A stretch of 53,407 nt of DNA from the NCBI GenBank assembly GCA_019112785.1, contig DXIQ01000005.1, positions 1-53,407 of the forward strand. Direction: 5' to 3'. The notes beneath the pieces were generated by a model. That model was given only the letters and a program-made list of their open reading frames with translations. It was not told the origin of the DNA and did no database searches. Both the position numbers and the translations under genes were made by a program. This document shows positions 13,956 through 23,310 of the stretch, piece by piece. The stretch is from Candidatus Blautia stercorigallinarum (GTDB lineage Bacteria > Bacillota > Clostridia > Lachnospirales > Lachnospiraceae). Within the stretch, counting starts at the first letter, position 1. Every line of letters begins with the position of its first letter.

Positions 13956-16418
13956 TTATTTTCTGATGACAACCTTATCCAGGTGCCAGATTTCATCTAC
14001 ATACTGCTGGATCGTTCTGTCAGAGGAGAACTTGCCTGCACAGGCTGTATTCAGCAATGCCATCTTTGCCCATCTTGCTTCATCTCTGTAGGCCTTTTCC
14101 ACTTCTTCCTGAGCTTTGGCGTAAGACTTAAAGTCTGCCAGGATAAAGTAGGTATCTGCTCTGTCGCTGCTGTTGGTATTCAGCAGAGAATCATAGATAT
14201 CCCTGAACAGATTGAAGTCTCCATGAGAATAAGTTCCATTGATCAGCTGCATCAGCACGTTCCGGATATCCGGGTCGTTGTTAAAATACTGCATTGGATC
14301 ATAGCCGCCGTTGTTTTCATAATTGATAACTTCATCGGCAGACAATCCGAAGATAAAGGCATTTTCTGCTCCTACTTCTTCTACGATCTCCACATTGGCA
14401 CCGTCCATGGTCCCCAGTGTCGGGGCCCCGTTTAACATGAACTTCATATTACCAGTTCCGGAAGCTTCTTTACTTGCTGTAGAAATCTGCTCGGAAACAT
14501 CTGCTGCCGCAAAGATCATCTCTGCGTTGGATACACGGTAGTTTTCAATAAATACCACTTTCAGCTTTCCGTTAATGGAAGGATCGTTGTTTACCACGTC
14601 AGCCACTGCGTTGATCAGCTTAATGGTCAGTTTTGCTCTCTTATATCCTGCAGCTGCCTTAGCTCCGAAAATAAAGGTTCTCGGATAGAAGTCCATTTCA
14701 GGATGTTCTTTGATCTTGTTATACAGATACATTACATGAAGAATATTCATCAGCTGACGTTTGTACTCGTGAAGTCTCTTTACCTGTACGTCGAAAATAG
14801 AATTCGGATCTACTTCGATTCCATTGTGCTCCATAATATATTTTGCCAGACGCACCTTATTCTGATATTTAATGTTCATGAACTCCTGCTGAGCTCTCTT
14901 GTCATCTGCATAAACTTTCAGCTTAGACAGTTCCGGCAGATTTGTGATCCAGCCGTCCCCAATGTGGTCAGTGATCCAGGATGCCAGCAGCGGGTTAGCA
15001 TGAAGGAGGAAACGTCTCTGTGTGATACCGTTTGTCTTGTTATTGAATTTTTCCGGGTACATCTCATAGAAATCTCTCAGCTCCTGTTTTTTCAGGATCT
15101 CTGTGTGCAGCTGAGCCACACCGTTTACAGAATAGCCGCCGGCGATAGCCAGATGAGCCATCTTCACCTGTCCGTCATAGATAATGGCCATCTTGCGGAT
15201 CTTTTCCTGATTTCCAGGATATTTTGCCTTGATCTCCTCAATAAATCTCCGGTTGATCTCTTCAATGATCTGGTAAATACGAGGAAGCAGCTTAGAGAAC
15301 AGCTCAATAGGCCATTTTTCCAAAGCTTCTGCCATAATGGTATGGTTTGTATATGCGCAGGTATGGGTAGTGATGTCCCATGCCTCATCCCAGGACAGGT
15401 TCTCCTCATCAACCAGGATACGCATCAGTTCGGCCACTGTCATGGTAGGATGGGTATCGTTTAACTGGAAGGTCACTTTCTTAGGCAGATCATGAAGATT
15501 GCTGTGGGCCTTCTTAAACTTAGCGATAGCCGCCTGTATACTTGCGGAAATGAAGAAGTACTGCTGTTTCAGACGCAGCTCTTTTCCTGCATAGTGGTTG
15601 TCATTTGGATACAGCACTTCCACAATGTTCTTAGCCAGGTTTTCCTGTTCTACGGCTTTGTGATATTCTCCCTTGTCAAAAAGATCAAGACGGAAGTCTG
15701 TAATAGGCTCCGCATCCCAGATACGAAGGGTATTTACGATTTTATTATTATATCCCACAATAGGCATATCATAAGGAACTGCCAGAACAGACTGATATCC
15801 TTTCTGCACAAAATGAGTTCTTCCAGTTGCATAGTCGTATTCTACGTCTACATAACCGCCGAATTTTACTTCTTTTGCGTATTCCGGACGGCGCAGTTCA
15901 AAGGGGTATCCGTTTTTCAGCCAGTTATCAGGAACCTCTACCTGGTAACCATCTTCAATTTTCTGTTTGAACAGACCATAATGATAGCGGATACCGCAGC
16001 CATAAGCACAGTAGCCCAGAGTTGCCAGAGAGTCCAGGAAACAAGCGGCCAGACGTCCCAGTCCGCCGTTTCCAAGAGCCGGGTCCGGTTCCTGGTCTTC
16101 TATTACATTTAAGTCAAATCCTAATTCGTCTAAAGCTTCTTTTACCTCGTCATATGCGCACAGATTGATCAGGTTATTTCCCAGCGCACGTCCCATAAGG
16201 AATTCCATGGATAAGTAGTAAACAATCTTCGGGTCGTCCTTCTCGTACTGTTTCTGTGTCAGCAGCCAGTTATCAATAATTACGTCCTTCACAGCAAGAG
16301 ATACTGCCTGAAAAATCTGCTCCTGAGTGGCCTCTTCGATGGTCTTTCTGTAGAGCATTTTCACGTTTTCTTTAACGCTTTTCTTGAATTCCTCTTTCTT
16401 AAAATGATTGTCTAACAT
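13956..16418 (-). CDS. glgP: Glycogen/maltodextrin phosphorylase
   Basis: An 820-residue GT35 phosphorylase that releases glucose-1-phosphate from alpha-1,4-glucans. It has EPDPALGNGGLGRLAACF near residue 105 and the pyridoxal-phosphate motif EASGTGNMKFMLNG near residue 650, whose lysine carries the cofactor. The length is typical. The ATG at 16418 is chosen because GAAGGAGG lies upstream; the longer reading from 16460 has no such site. The gene is followed by its own terminator. A long inverted repeat separates it from ileS. No other glycogen genes are adjacent. Confidence 0.95.
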   Translation of the reverse strand: MLDNHFKKEEFKKSVKENVKMLYRKTIEEATQEQIFQAVSLAVKDVIIDNWLLTQKQYEKDDPKIVYYLSMEFLMGRALGNNLINLCAYDEVKEALDELGFDLNVIEDQEPDPALGNGGLGRLAACFLDSLATLGYCAYGCGIRYHYGLFKQKIEDGYQVEVPDNWLKNGYPFELRRPEYAKEVKFGGYVDVEYDYATGRTHFVQKGYQSVLAVPYDMPIVGYNNKIVNTLRIWDAEPITDFRLDLFDKGEYHKAVEQENLAKNIVEVLYPNDNHYAGKELRLKQQYFFISASIQAAIAKFKKAHSNLHDLPKKVTFQLNDTHPTMTVAELMRILVDEENLSWDEAWDITTHTCAYTNHTIMAEALEKWPIELFSKLLPRIYQIIEEINRRFIEEIKAKYPGNQEKIRKMAIIYDGQVKMAHLAIAGGYSVNGVAQLHTEILKKQELRDFYEMYPEKFNNKTNGITQRRFLLHANPLLASWITDHIGDGWITNLPELSKLKVYADDKRAQQEFMNIKYQNKVRLAKYIMEHNGIEVDPNSIFDVQVKRLHEYKRQLMNILHVMYLYNKIKEHPEMDFYPRTFIFGAKAAAGYKRAKLTIKLINAVADVVNNDPSINGKLKVVFIENYRVSNAEMIFAAADVSEQISTASKEASGTGNMKFMLNGAPTLGTMDGANVEIVEEVGAENAFIFGLSADEVINYENNGGYDPMQYFNNDPDIRNVLMQLINGTYSHGDFNLFRDIYDSLLNTNSSDRADTYFILADFKSYAKAQEEVEKAYRDEARWAKMALLNTACAGKFSSDRTIQQYVDEIWHLDKVVIRK

Positions 16419-16467
16419 TTCCTTTCCTCCTTCAGAGTGGTGAAGGCAAGTACTGCACACCTTCTTT

Positions 16468-16542
16468 TTTCACAAGAATAGGGCTGCCGCAACCAGAACC
16501 AGAGCTATTGAATTCCCCGCGACAGCCCTTTTTCTTATGAAA
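16468..16542. repeat. Long imperfect inverted repeat at the ileS-glgP junction
   Basis: TTTCACAAGAA (16468-16478) plus AGGGCTGCCGC (16480-16490) pair with GCGACAGCCCT (16519-16529) plus TTCTTATGAAA (16532-16542), giving about 22 bp of stem with a few wobble pairs and a 28-base loop. The distal arm includes the ileS stop codon. A T-run follows the inner stem on the plus strand; on the minus strand no T-run follows, so it is a poor ileS terminator in the coding direction. Confidence 0.7.
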
Positions 16543-19500
16543 GTTTCAAAACGCCTAGCTTCACGTTTTCTGAATTAATTTTCCAGTCTTTTTCGTAGCC
16601 GCTCACTTTGCCGTACACTACATCTTCTGCCAGGACTTCAGATCTGATCTGATCTTCATGGCTTCGGAAGATGTTTTCGATCACCTGGTTATCTCCAAGT
16701 GATACCCTGATCTTGTCAGTAACCTCAAATCCAGCTTCTTTTCTCATAGTCTGGATCTTACTGATGATCTCCCGGACAAATCCTTCCTCGATCAGCTCAG
16801 GTGTCAGGTTTGTATCAAGTACTACTGTGATGTCATTATCGGATTCTGATACATACCCTTCTGTCTGTGCGGTATCAATGAGCAGGTCACTGTCTAATAA
16901 TACTATTTCTTGTCCGTTTATGTCAAGTTTTAGCTGGCCATTTGCCTTTAATTCATCCATAGCCTGGTTTCCGTCCAGTTCAGACAGTGCTTTTTTGATG
17001 CCGCCCAGGAATTTGCCGTATTTTGGACCTACAGTCTTTAACTGAGGTTTGAAAGTATAGGAAGTGAAGGCTCTTACATCATCTGTAAATTCCATCTCCT
17101 TCACGTTCAGCTCATCTTCAATGATCTCTTTGTAGAAGTCAGCCAGAGTAAAGTTGGCTTTTACAAACATTTTTCCGATAGGCTGACGGTTCTTGATATT
17201 GGCCGCATTCCTGCATGCGCGGCCCATTACTACGATCTTCAGAAGATTGTCCATGTTCTCTTCCAGGTCTTTATCGATCCACTCTTCCTGAACCTGAGGG
17301 AAGTCGCACAGATGGATACTTTCAGGCGCATCTTTGTCAATGCTTCTTACCAGGTTCTGATAGATTTCCTCTGTAATGAAAGGAACCATAGGCGCTGCCG
17401 CCTTGCAGATCGTTACCAGAGCAGTATACAGAGTCATATAAGCGTTGATCTTATCCTGCTCCATTCCCTTTGCCCAGAAACGTTCACGGCTTCTTCTTAC
17501 ATACCAGTTGCTCATGTCATCTACAAATTCCTGAAGAGCTCTGGCTGTTTCCGGGATCTTATAATCATTTAAGTCCTGATCAACTTCTTTTACCACGGAA
17601 TTCAGCTTGGACAGCAGCCATTTATCCATAACAGACAGCTTATCATAGTCCAGAGTGTATTTTGTAGCGTCGAACTCATCAATATTGGCGTAAAGTACGA
17701 AGAAAGCATAGGTATTCCACAGAGTTCCCATGAACTTTCTCTGTCCTTCCTGTACAGCCTTGCCATGGAAACGATTTGGCAGCCAGGGCGCGCTGTTTAC
17801 ATAGAAATACCAGCGGATAGCGTCTGCCCCGTATTTTTCCAGAGCATCAAAAGGATCTACCGCATTTCCCTTGGATTTGGACATCTTCTGTCCGTTCTCA
17901 TCCTGAACATGTCCCAGAACGATTACGTTTTTATACGGAGCCTTGTTAAACAGGATAGTAGACTCTGCCAGCAGAGAATAGAACCATCCTCTGGTCTGGT
18001 CTACAGCCTCGGAGATAAAGTCCGCCGGGAACTGCTGCTCGAACACTTCTTTATTTTCAAATGGATAGTGGTGCTGGGCAAAAGGCATGGCGCCTGAGTC
18101 AAACCAGCAGTCGATAACTTCCGGTACCCTGTGCATGGTCTTGCCGCACTTAGGACATTTCATAGTAATTTCATCAATGTAGGGGCGGTGGAATTCCACA
18201 GTCTTGGCTTTCTCATCACCGCTTCTCTCAAAGAGTTCCTGGCGGCTGCCGATGGATTCCATATGGCCGCATTCGCATTCCCATACGTTAAGTGGCGTTC
18301 CCCAGTAACGGTTACGGCTGATTCCCCAGTCCTGAACGTTTTCCAGCCAGTCGCCGAAACGGCCTTTACCGATGCTTTCCGGGATCCAGTTGATAGTATT
18401 GTTATTCCGGATCAGATCATCCTTTACCGCAGTCATCTTGATGAACCAGGATTCTCTTGCATAGTAGATAAGTGGTGTATCACATCTCCAGCAGTGAGGA
18501 TAGCTGTGCTCAAACTTAGGAGCTGAGAAAAGCAGTCCTCTCTGATCCAGGTCTTTGAGCACTTCCGGGTCCGCTTTTTTGCAGAAAGTTCCGGCCCAGG
18601 GAGTTTCCTCTGTCATCTGTCCCTTTTCATCCACCAGCTGGAGTACAGGAAGATCATATTTCTTTCCTACTTTATTATCATCTTCACCGAAAGCCGGAGC
18701 GATGTGTACCACTCCGGTACCGTCTGTAAGAGTTACATAAGTATCGCAGACTACATAATAAGCCTTTTTATTTAACTTCTTAAAGTTATACAGAGGCTCA
18801 TATTCTTTATATTCCAGATCAGTTCCTTTATAAGTTTCCAGAACTTCGTAGGCAGGCGTTCCCTCTTCTCTCTCCAGAGAACCCAGTACGGTGTCCAGAA
18901 GAGCAGAAGCCATATAATAAGTATAACCGTCTGCTGCTTTTACCTTTGCGTATTCTTCATCAGGGTTTACACAAAGAGCCACGTTGGAAGGCAGGGTCCA
19001 TGGAGTTGTGGTCCATGCCAGGATGTAGGCATCTTCGTCTTTTACCTTAAAGCGGGCAATGGCAGAACGTTCTTTTACATCTTTATATCCCTGAGCCACT
19101 TCCTGAGCAGACAGAGGGGTACCGCACCGCGGACAGTAAGGCACGATCTTATGTCCTTTATATAAAAGTCCTTTATTCCAGATCTCTTTCAGAGCCCACC
19201 ATTCAGATTCGATATAATCATCATGATAAGTTACATAAGGATTTTCCATATCTGCCCAGAAACCAACGGTAGCGGAAAAATCTTCCCACATTCCTTTGTA
19301 TTTCCACACACTTTCCTTACACTGATCGATAAATGGCACCAGTCCGTATTCCTCGATCTGGTCTTTTCCGTCCAGACCAAGCTTCTTCTCCACTTCCAGC
19401 TCTACCGGCAGTCCGTGGGTATCCCATCCGGCCTTTCTGGGAACCATATATCCTTTCATGGTACGGTATCTGGGGATCATATCCTTGATTACACGGGTAA

Positions 19501-19678
19501 GCACATGGCCGATATGAGGTTTTCCATTTGCAGTAGGCGGTCCGTCATAGAAGGTATAAGTAGATCCTTCCTTGCGGTTTTCCATGCTCTTCTCGAAAAT
19601 GTGATTGTCTTCCCAGAACTTCTCGACTTCTTTTTCCCGATCTACAAAATTCAGGTCTGTAGCAACTTTCTGGTACAT
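16535..19678 (-). CDS. ileS: Isoleucyl-tRNA synthetase (long, IleS2-like)
   Basis: A 1047-residue class I synthetase that charges tRNA-Ile. The HIGH motif is HIGH at 55-58 (GKPHIGHVLTR) and KMSKS is intact in GQKMSKSKGN near residue 600. The editing domain and the tRNA-binding C-terminal region are complete. Its length exceeds the roughly 920-residue IleS1 form and the C terminus lacks the zinc-finger cysteines of IleS1. Both features suggest the eukaryote-like IleS2 type, common in Clostridia. Expression is controlled by the T-box leader upstream. Confidence 0.96.
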   Translation of the reverse strand: MYQKVATDLNFVDREKEVEKFWEDNHIFEKSMENRKEGSTYTFYDGPPTANGKPHIGHVLTRVIKDMIPRYRTMKGYMVPRKAGWDTHGLPVELEVEKKLGLDGKDQIEEYGLVPFIDQCKESVWKYKGMWEDFSATVGFWADMENPYVTYHDDYIESEWWALKEIWNKGLLYKGHKIVPYCPRCGTPLSAQEVAQGYKDVKERSAIARFKVKDEDAYILAWTTTPWTLPSNVALCVNPDEEYAKVKAADGYTYYMASALLDTVLGSLEREEGTPAYEVLETYKGTDLEYKEYEPLYNFKKLNKKAYYVVCDTYVTLTDGTGVVHIAPAFGEDDNKVGKKYDLPVLQLVDEKGQMTEETPWAGTFCKKADPEVLKDLDQRGLLFSAPKFEHSYPHCWRCDTPLIYYARESWFIKMTAVKDDLIRNNNTINWIPESIGKGRFGDWLENVQDWGISRNRYWGTPLNVWECECGHMESIGSRQELFERSGDEKAKTVEFHRPYIDEITMKCPKCGKTMHRVPEVIDCWFDSGAMPFAQHHYPFENKEVFEQQFPADFISEAVDQTRGWFYSLLAESTILFNKAPYKNVIVLGHVQDENGQKMSKSKGNAVDPFDALEKYGADAIRWYFYVNSAPWLPNRFHGKAVQEGQRKFMGTLWNTYAFFVLYANIDEFDATKYTLDYDKLSVMDKWLLSKLNSVVKEVDQDLNDYKIPETARALQEFVDDMSNWYVRRSRERFWAKGMEQDKINAYMTLYTALVTICKAAAPMVPFITEEIYQNLVRSIDKDAPESIHLCDFPQVQEEWIDKDLEENMDNLLKIVVMGRACRNAANIKNRQPIGKMFVKANFTLADFYKEIIEDELNVKEMEFTDDVRAFTSYTFKPQLKTVGPKYGKFLGGIKKALSELDGNQAMDELKANGQLKLDINGQEIVLLDSDLLIDTAQTEGYVSESDNDITVVLDTNLTPELIEEGFVREIISKIQTMRKEAGFEVTDKIRVSLGDNQVIENIFRSHEDQIRSEVLAEDVVYGKVSGYEKDWKINSENVKLGVLKLS

Positions 19679-19753
19679 AGCTTTTTCTCCTTTCCAAAAT
19701 TCAAAAATATTTTACAAAGGCGTTTCTATTCTTTCCTTTGGAACCGGAAATAT

Positions 19754-19792
19754 ATAGAAAAGGCTTCCGCCCTGTAACAGGACGAAAGCCTT
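19754..19792 (-). terminator. T-box terminator hairpin before ileS
   Basis: AAGGCTTTCGTCCTG pairs with CAGGGCGGAAGCCTT, followed by TTCTATA on the minus strand. The alternative antiterminator pairs the upstream T-box sequence, so termination is conditional. Confidence 0.85.
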
Positions 19793-20005
19793 ATTGCGCT
19801 GTCGTTATACCACCTCTTACATCATACGAAGCATACGCCTTTATATGTGTCCCCTGTAACGTGGGGAAACCGGCCTCTCCTACTTGGTTCAGATGGCAAC
19901 TCCGGAGTGATATTCTTTGGCCCCTACTCGTACCGGCTTCCACCTCCCCCGGCTCTCTGGAACTTTGGACTGGTCAAATACTGTCTCCATCTTAGTTTTT
20001 GTCAA
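19757..20005 (-). ncRNA. T-box riboswitch (tRNA-Ile sensing) upstream of ileS
   Basis: The 5' leader has a long Stem I region with an AGAGAGCCGG to GGTGGAAGCCGG apical portion and the specifier segment GAATATCACTCC, in which ATC is an isoleucine codon. Downstream are the AGAGGTGGTATAACGACAGCG T-box element (about 19797-19818, on the minus strand) and a terminator hairpin. Uncharged tRNA-Ile should pair with both the specifier and the T-box and permit read-through into ileS. Confidence 0.9.
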
Positions 20006-20006
20006 T

Positions 20007-20045
20007 TACGGAAATATTATACTGAGTCTTTCCGTAAATTGTCAA
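20007..20045 (-). promoter_or_regulatory. ileS promoter with overlapping inverted repeat
   Basis: TTGACA (20040-20045), an 18-base spacer and TATAAT (20016-20021) form a consensus promoter on the minus strand. TTACGGAAA (20006-20014) and TTTCCGTAA (20030-20038) are perfect 9-bp reverse complements flanking the -10 element. Confidence 0.85.
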
Positions 20046-20071
20046 GGGGTCTGGAAAAGGTTTCACAGCAT

Positions 20072-21052
20072 TTAATTATTTTTCACTTCAGGATTTTTAA
20101 CATTGTAAGGCATTTTTCCACTGAAGAATTCATCGATGCAATCTGCAATGATCACCTGTGAACGATGTTCACTCTCCAGGGAAGCTGCTCCCATATGTGA
20201 AGTAATAAAAACATTTTCCATATGGAGAAGGGGATTATCTTCGCTAGGCGGTTCCTGACAGAGTACATCCAGTCCTGCCCCTGCGATCTGTCCCGTTTTC
20301 AGGGCTTCTATCAAGTCTTCTTCATTAATAACGCCACCTCTGCAGGTATTAATAAGATATGCAGATTTTTTCATCATTGCAAATTTATCCTTATTAATAC
20401 TGCCCTGGGTTTCTTCCGTCAACGGAATATGAAGACTAACAATATCACTGTTTTTAAAAATTTCATCCTGGCTGTCTACAAAAGTAACACCCCATTTTTC
20501 AGGATCTTTATCCTGAATATAGGCATCATATACCAGAATTTTCACCTGAAAACCTTTCATCATACGAACCAGCTGTTTTCCAATGTGTCCGAATCCTAAA
20601 AGTCCTACTGTTTTGCCGTCCAGTTCCGTTCCTGTAATCGTAGACGGCCAGATTCCTTTTCTGACGCCCTCCACACAGTGGGAAAACCTTCTTCCTACAT
20701 TCAAAATATGAAGCATAGCTGTCTCCGCAACGGCTGCAGAATTAGCTCCCGGTACATTTCCTACCGGAATACCTGCTCTGGTAGCCGCCGGAATATCAAT
20801 ATTGTCTGTTCCTGCCCCATATCTTACAATATACTGAACTTTATCTTTTACAGCTTCCAGAGTTCTTTCATTCCAGGGTTCCCAGGTGCTGATAACCGCA
20901 TCTGCCTTTTTCCCCATTTCAATCGTCTTCTCTTCATCGCCTGAATCAATCGGGCATTTAATAAATTCATATCCGCTTTCCGCAAAACGCTTGTCAAGAT
21001 ATGTAACATCCACTTTGTTTTCGTCTAAATTCAACCATACCGTCTTCTTCAT
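20072..21052 (-). CDS. D-2-hydroxyacid dehydrogenase
   Basis: A 326-residue NAD-dependent dehydrogenase of the D-isomer-specific 2-hydroxyacid family. The Rossmann loop is G153-x-G155-x2-G158 (LLGFGHIG), and the catalytic Arg238 (TCRGG), Glu267 (CQEPP) and His286 (SHMGAAS) are intact. The family includes phosphoglycerate dehydrogenase-like and glyoxylate reductase-like enzymes; the substrate cannot be set from sequence. It is the last gene of the ABC transporter operon, 19 bases after the binding protein, so a role in metabolism of the imported compound or a by-product is likely. No terminator is evident before the ileS promoter. Confidence 0.88.
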   Translation of the reverse strand: MKKTVWLNLDENKVDVTYLDKRFAESGYEFIKCPIDSGDEEKTIEMGKKADAVISTWEPWNERTLEAVKDKVQYIVRYGAGTDNIDIPAATRAGIPVGNVPGANSAAVAETAMLHILNVGRRFSHCVEGVRKGIWPSTITGTELDGKTVGLLGFGHIGKQLVRMMKGFQVKILVYDAYIQDKDPEKWGVTFVDSQDEIFKNSDIVSLHIPLTEETQGSINKDKFAMMKKSAYLINTCRGGVINEEDLIEALKTGQIAGAGLDVLCQEPPSEDNPLLHMENVFITSHMGAASLESEHRSQVIIADCIDEFFSGKMPYNVKNPEVKNN

Positions 21053-21071
21053 AACGCTTCCAGCCTTTCCT

Positions 21072-22400
21072 TTATTCTACAGTTCCCTGAACCTCTTCTA
21101 TTGTAGAAATTGCTCCTGAAATTGCTCCGTCCACATCCTCAGCTCCTGTAGCCATCTGATTCAACATCTTCGCCATCGGGAATGTAAAGTAATTTTTCGC
21201 CGCCACTGCTCTTCCCTGAATACTTTCTACCGGATAACCATAATAGCCTAAAGAATTCTGAGCATAATCTACAACCTGTGCGTTAACACCATCTGCCCAG
21301 ATACCACTTCCCACGCAATCCTGGAATACAGGCGCATATACCGGTGCAGTGATTTCCAGATAATCATCATACCACTCAGAATCCATAAGATATCTGATCA
21401 GATCCTTGGCAAGATCAACGTTTTTACAGCCTTCCATGATAGATAAACCAGCAGCAAATCCCATGGTTGTATTGTTATCGCGTCCGCCTGGGAGATTGAC
21501 TACTTCTGTATTTTCCAGCAATTCTTTGTTAGCCTCATCAGTAGCTAAAGTATTATATAACGTAGGTGCATTAAATACGATTCCTGATTCTCCCATAAGA
21601 TAAGAGGTATTATTTCCGCCTGAATCCCATGTTGTTGCTGCCGGCGGGATCACTTCTTTGTCATAAAGCTCTTTATATTTTTCCAGAAGTTCTCTGGCAG
21701 CGTCATTGTCCAGGGTAATATTGCCGTCTTTGTCAAAAACATATCCACCCTGATCCCACATAATCATACGGAACATATTTTCACCGTCTTCATCCGTAGG
21801 TCCGCATCCCATACCCAGTCCATAAAATCCATTGTCCGGATCAGATATCGCTTCAGCTACTTCAAAAAGCTCATCCCATGTCTGTGGAACTTCTGTAATT
21901 CCAGCTTCTTCCAGTTTATCTTTTCTAATAAACATCATAGTAGACGAGCTAGTCATAGGGACAAAATAGTTTTTGCCTTCGATTTTGCTGCCTTCATAAA
22001 TAGATTCCATGTAAGGCCGTTCAGCATTAATTTCATCCACCAGATCTGATACATCCATATACGGATTACTTGGATAGTAATTTACCACTTTCGTTACTGC
22101 TCCAGTAGTAATGTCCGGAATATTGCTTCCGGCTTCAATAGCCGCATTCAGCTTGGTCACGAAATCTGTAGCTGAAATAAATTCATAATTAACATTCACG
22201 TCATTTTCTTCCGCAAAGCTTTTGATTCTTTCTTCCATAGCGGTATTTGCATCATCGCTGAAAACCTTTTCAATCCAAACAGTAAGAGATTTGGAATCAC
22301 TGCCTGAACCCCCTTTACTGCCTCCGCTTCCACCGCAGGCTCCCAATGAAGCTGCCATAAGGGCGGCCATTCCTAACGCTGCAACTTTTTTAAGTTTCAT
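21072..22400 (-). CDS. ABC transporter extracellular sugar-binding lipoprotein (candidate sialic acid importer)
   Basis: A 442-residue lipoprotein with signal peptide and lipobox LGAC (Cys22), then a Gly/Ser linker and a type 1 extracellular solute-binding domain (SBP_bac_1 type, with FVTKLNAAIEAGSNIPDI). It lies third in an operon with two carbohydrate-type permeases and opposite the nan genes, so N-acetylneuraminate or a derivative is the likely ligand. No ATPase is encoded; such systems usually share one MsiK/MsmX-type ATPase encoded elsewhere. Confidence 0.85.
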   Translation of the reverse strand: MKLKKVAALGMAALMAASLGACGGSGGSKGGSGSDSKSLTVWIEKVFSDDANTAMEERIKSFAEENDVNVNYEFISATDFVTKLNAAIEAGSNIPDITTGAVTKVVNYYPSNPYMDVSDLVDEINAERPYMESIYEGSKIEGKNYFVPMTSSSTMMFIRKDKLEEAGITEVPQTWDELFEVAEAISDPDNGFYGLGMGCGPTDEDGENMFRMIMWDQGGYVFDKDGNITLDNDAARELLEKYKELYDKEVIPPAATTWDSGGNNTSYLMGESGIVFNAPTLYNTLATDEANKELLENTEVVNLPGGRDNNTTMGFAAGLSIMEGCKNVDLAKDLIRYLMDSEWYDDYLEITAPVYAPVFQDCVGSGIWADGVNAQVVDYAQNSLGYYGYPVESIQGRAVAAKNYFTFPMAKMLNQMATGAEDVDGAISGAISTIEEVQGTVE

Positions 22401-22461
22401 ATGAATCCTCCTTTAATTATATAATTTGTTAATAGTTTCCAATCATAGTTCCATTGCCGTC

Positions 22462-23292
22462 TTATCCTTTTACTCCTCCGGCTGTCTGGCCTCCTACCAA
22501 AGAGCTGTTAGCCAGTATATAAATAATAAGGATTGGAACACTGGCCAAAATCGCGCCGGCCATTAACTGATCCCAGGGATACATATCTCCGAAGATAAGA
22601 CCGGAAATAACCAATGGGAAAGTCTGCATCGAAGTCTTTGTGATATTTACCAACGCATAGAGATACTCACCCCAGCACATTGCAAAAGCAAAAATCGTCG
22701 TAGAAACAATTCCCGGAAGTGCTAACGGAAATACAATCTGATACATTACTCTCAGTCTGCCACATCCGTCTACGATCGCCGCCTCGTCCAGATCATAGGG
22801 AATCGAGGAGATGTGTGGGATCAATACCCAGGCAACATATGGAAGCGTAAATGTAGGATAAATTAACATCAGCCCCAGAATATTATCTGTCAGTCCAACC
22901 TGCGCAACCAATATGTAAAGGGGAATATACAAAATTGAAGTAGGAAGCAGGTAAGTAAACAGGATCGCTTTGGAAAACGTTCTTTTTCCCCTGAACTTAA
23001 TCCTTGCGATAGCATATGCCGCAGGATATGCTATTACAATAGAAAACAGAGAGACAAAGACTGCCACAATCAAACTATTTCTGATACCGGTAAGAAAATT
23101 TGTCTCTGTAAGCAGATACTTATACGCATCCAAGCTGGGATGCTGTGGGATCAAAGTAGGAACTTTGCTGTAAATTTCTGCCTGTCCTTTTAAGGAGGTA
23201 TTCAGCATCCAGTAAATAGGTGCTAAAGCTACGATCAGGCAAAGAATAATAAATATACGACTTAAAATCTTTACGCTTTTTTTCTGTTTCAT
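22462..23292 (-). CDS. ABC transporter permease, MalG-like (CUT1 type)
   Basis: A 276-residue permease with six predicted spans. The cytoplasmic EAA loop EAAIVDGCGRLRVMYQIVFP (about 190-210) contacts the ATPase. The C terminus GGQTAGGVKG is typical of carbohydrate permeases of the MalG group. It lies 18 bases after the partner permease and 61 bases before the binding-protein gene, in one operon. Substrate is inferred from the opposite nan genes. Confidence 0.9.
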   Translation of the reverse strand: MKQKKSVKILSRIFIILCLIVALAPIYWMLNTSLKGQAEIYSKVPTLIPQHPSLDAYKYLLTETNFLTGIRNSLIVAVFVSLFSIVIAYPAAYAIARIKFRGKRTFSKAILFTYLLPTSILYIPLYILVAQVGLTDNILGLMLIYPTFTLPYVAWVLIPHISSIPYDLDEAAIVDGCGRLRVMYQIVFPLALPGIVSTTIFAFAMCWGEYLYALVNITKTSMQTFPLVISGLIFGDMYPWDQLMAGAILASVPILIIYILANSSLVGGQTAGGVKG

Positions 23293-23310
23293 TCTGATTT
23301 CCTCCTTATC

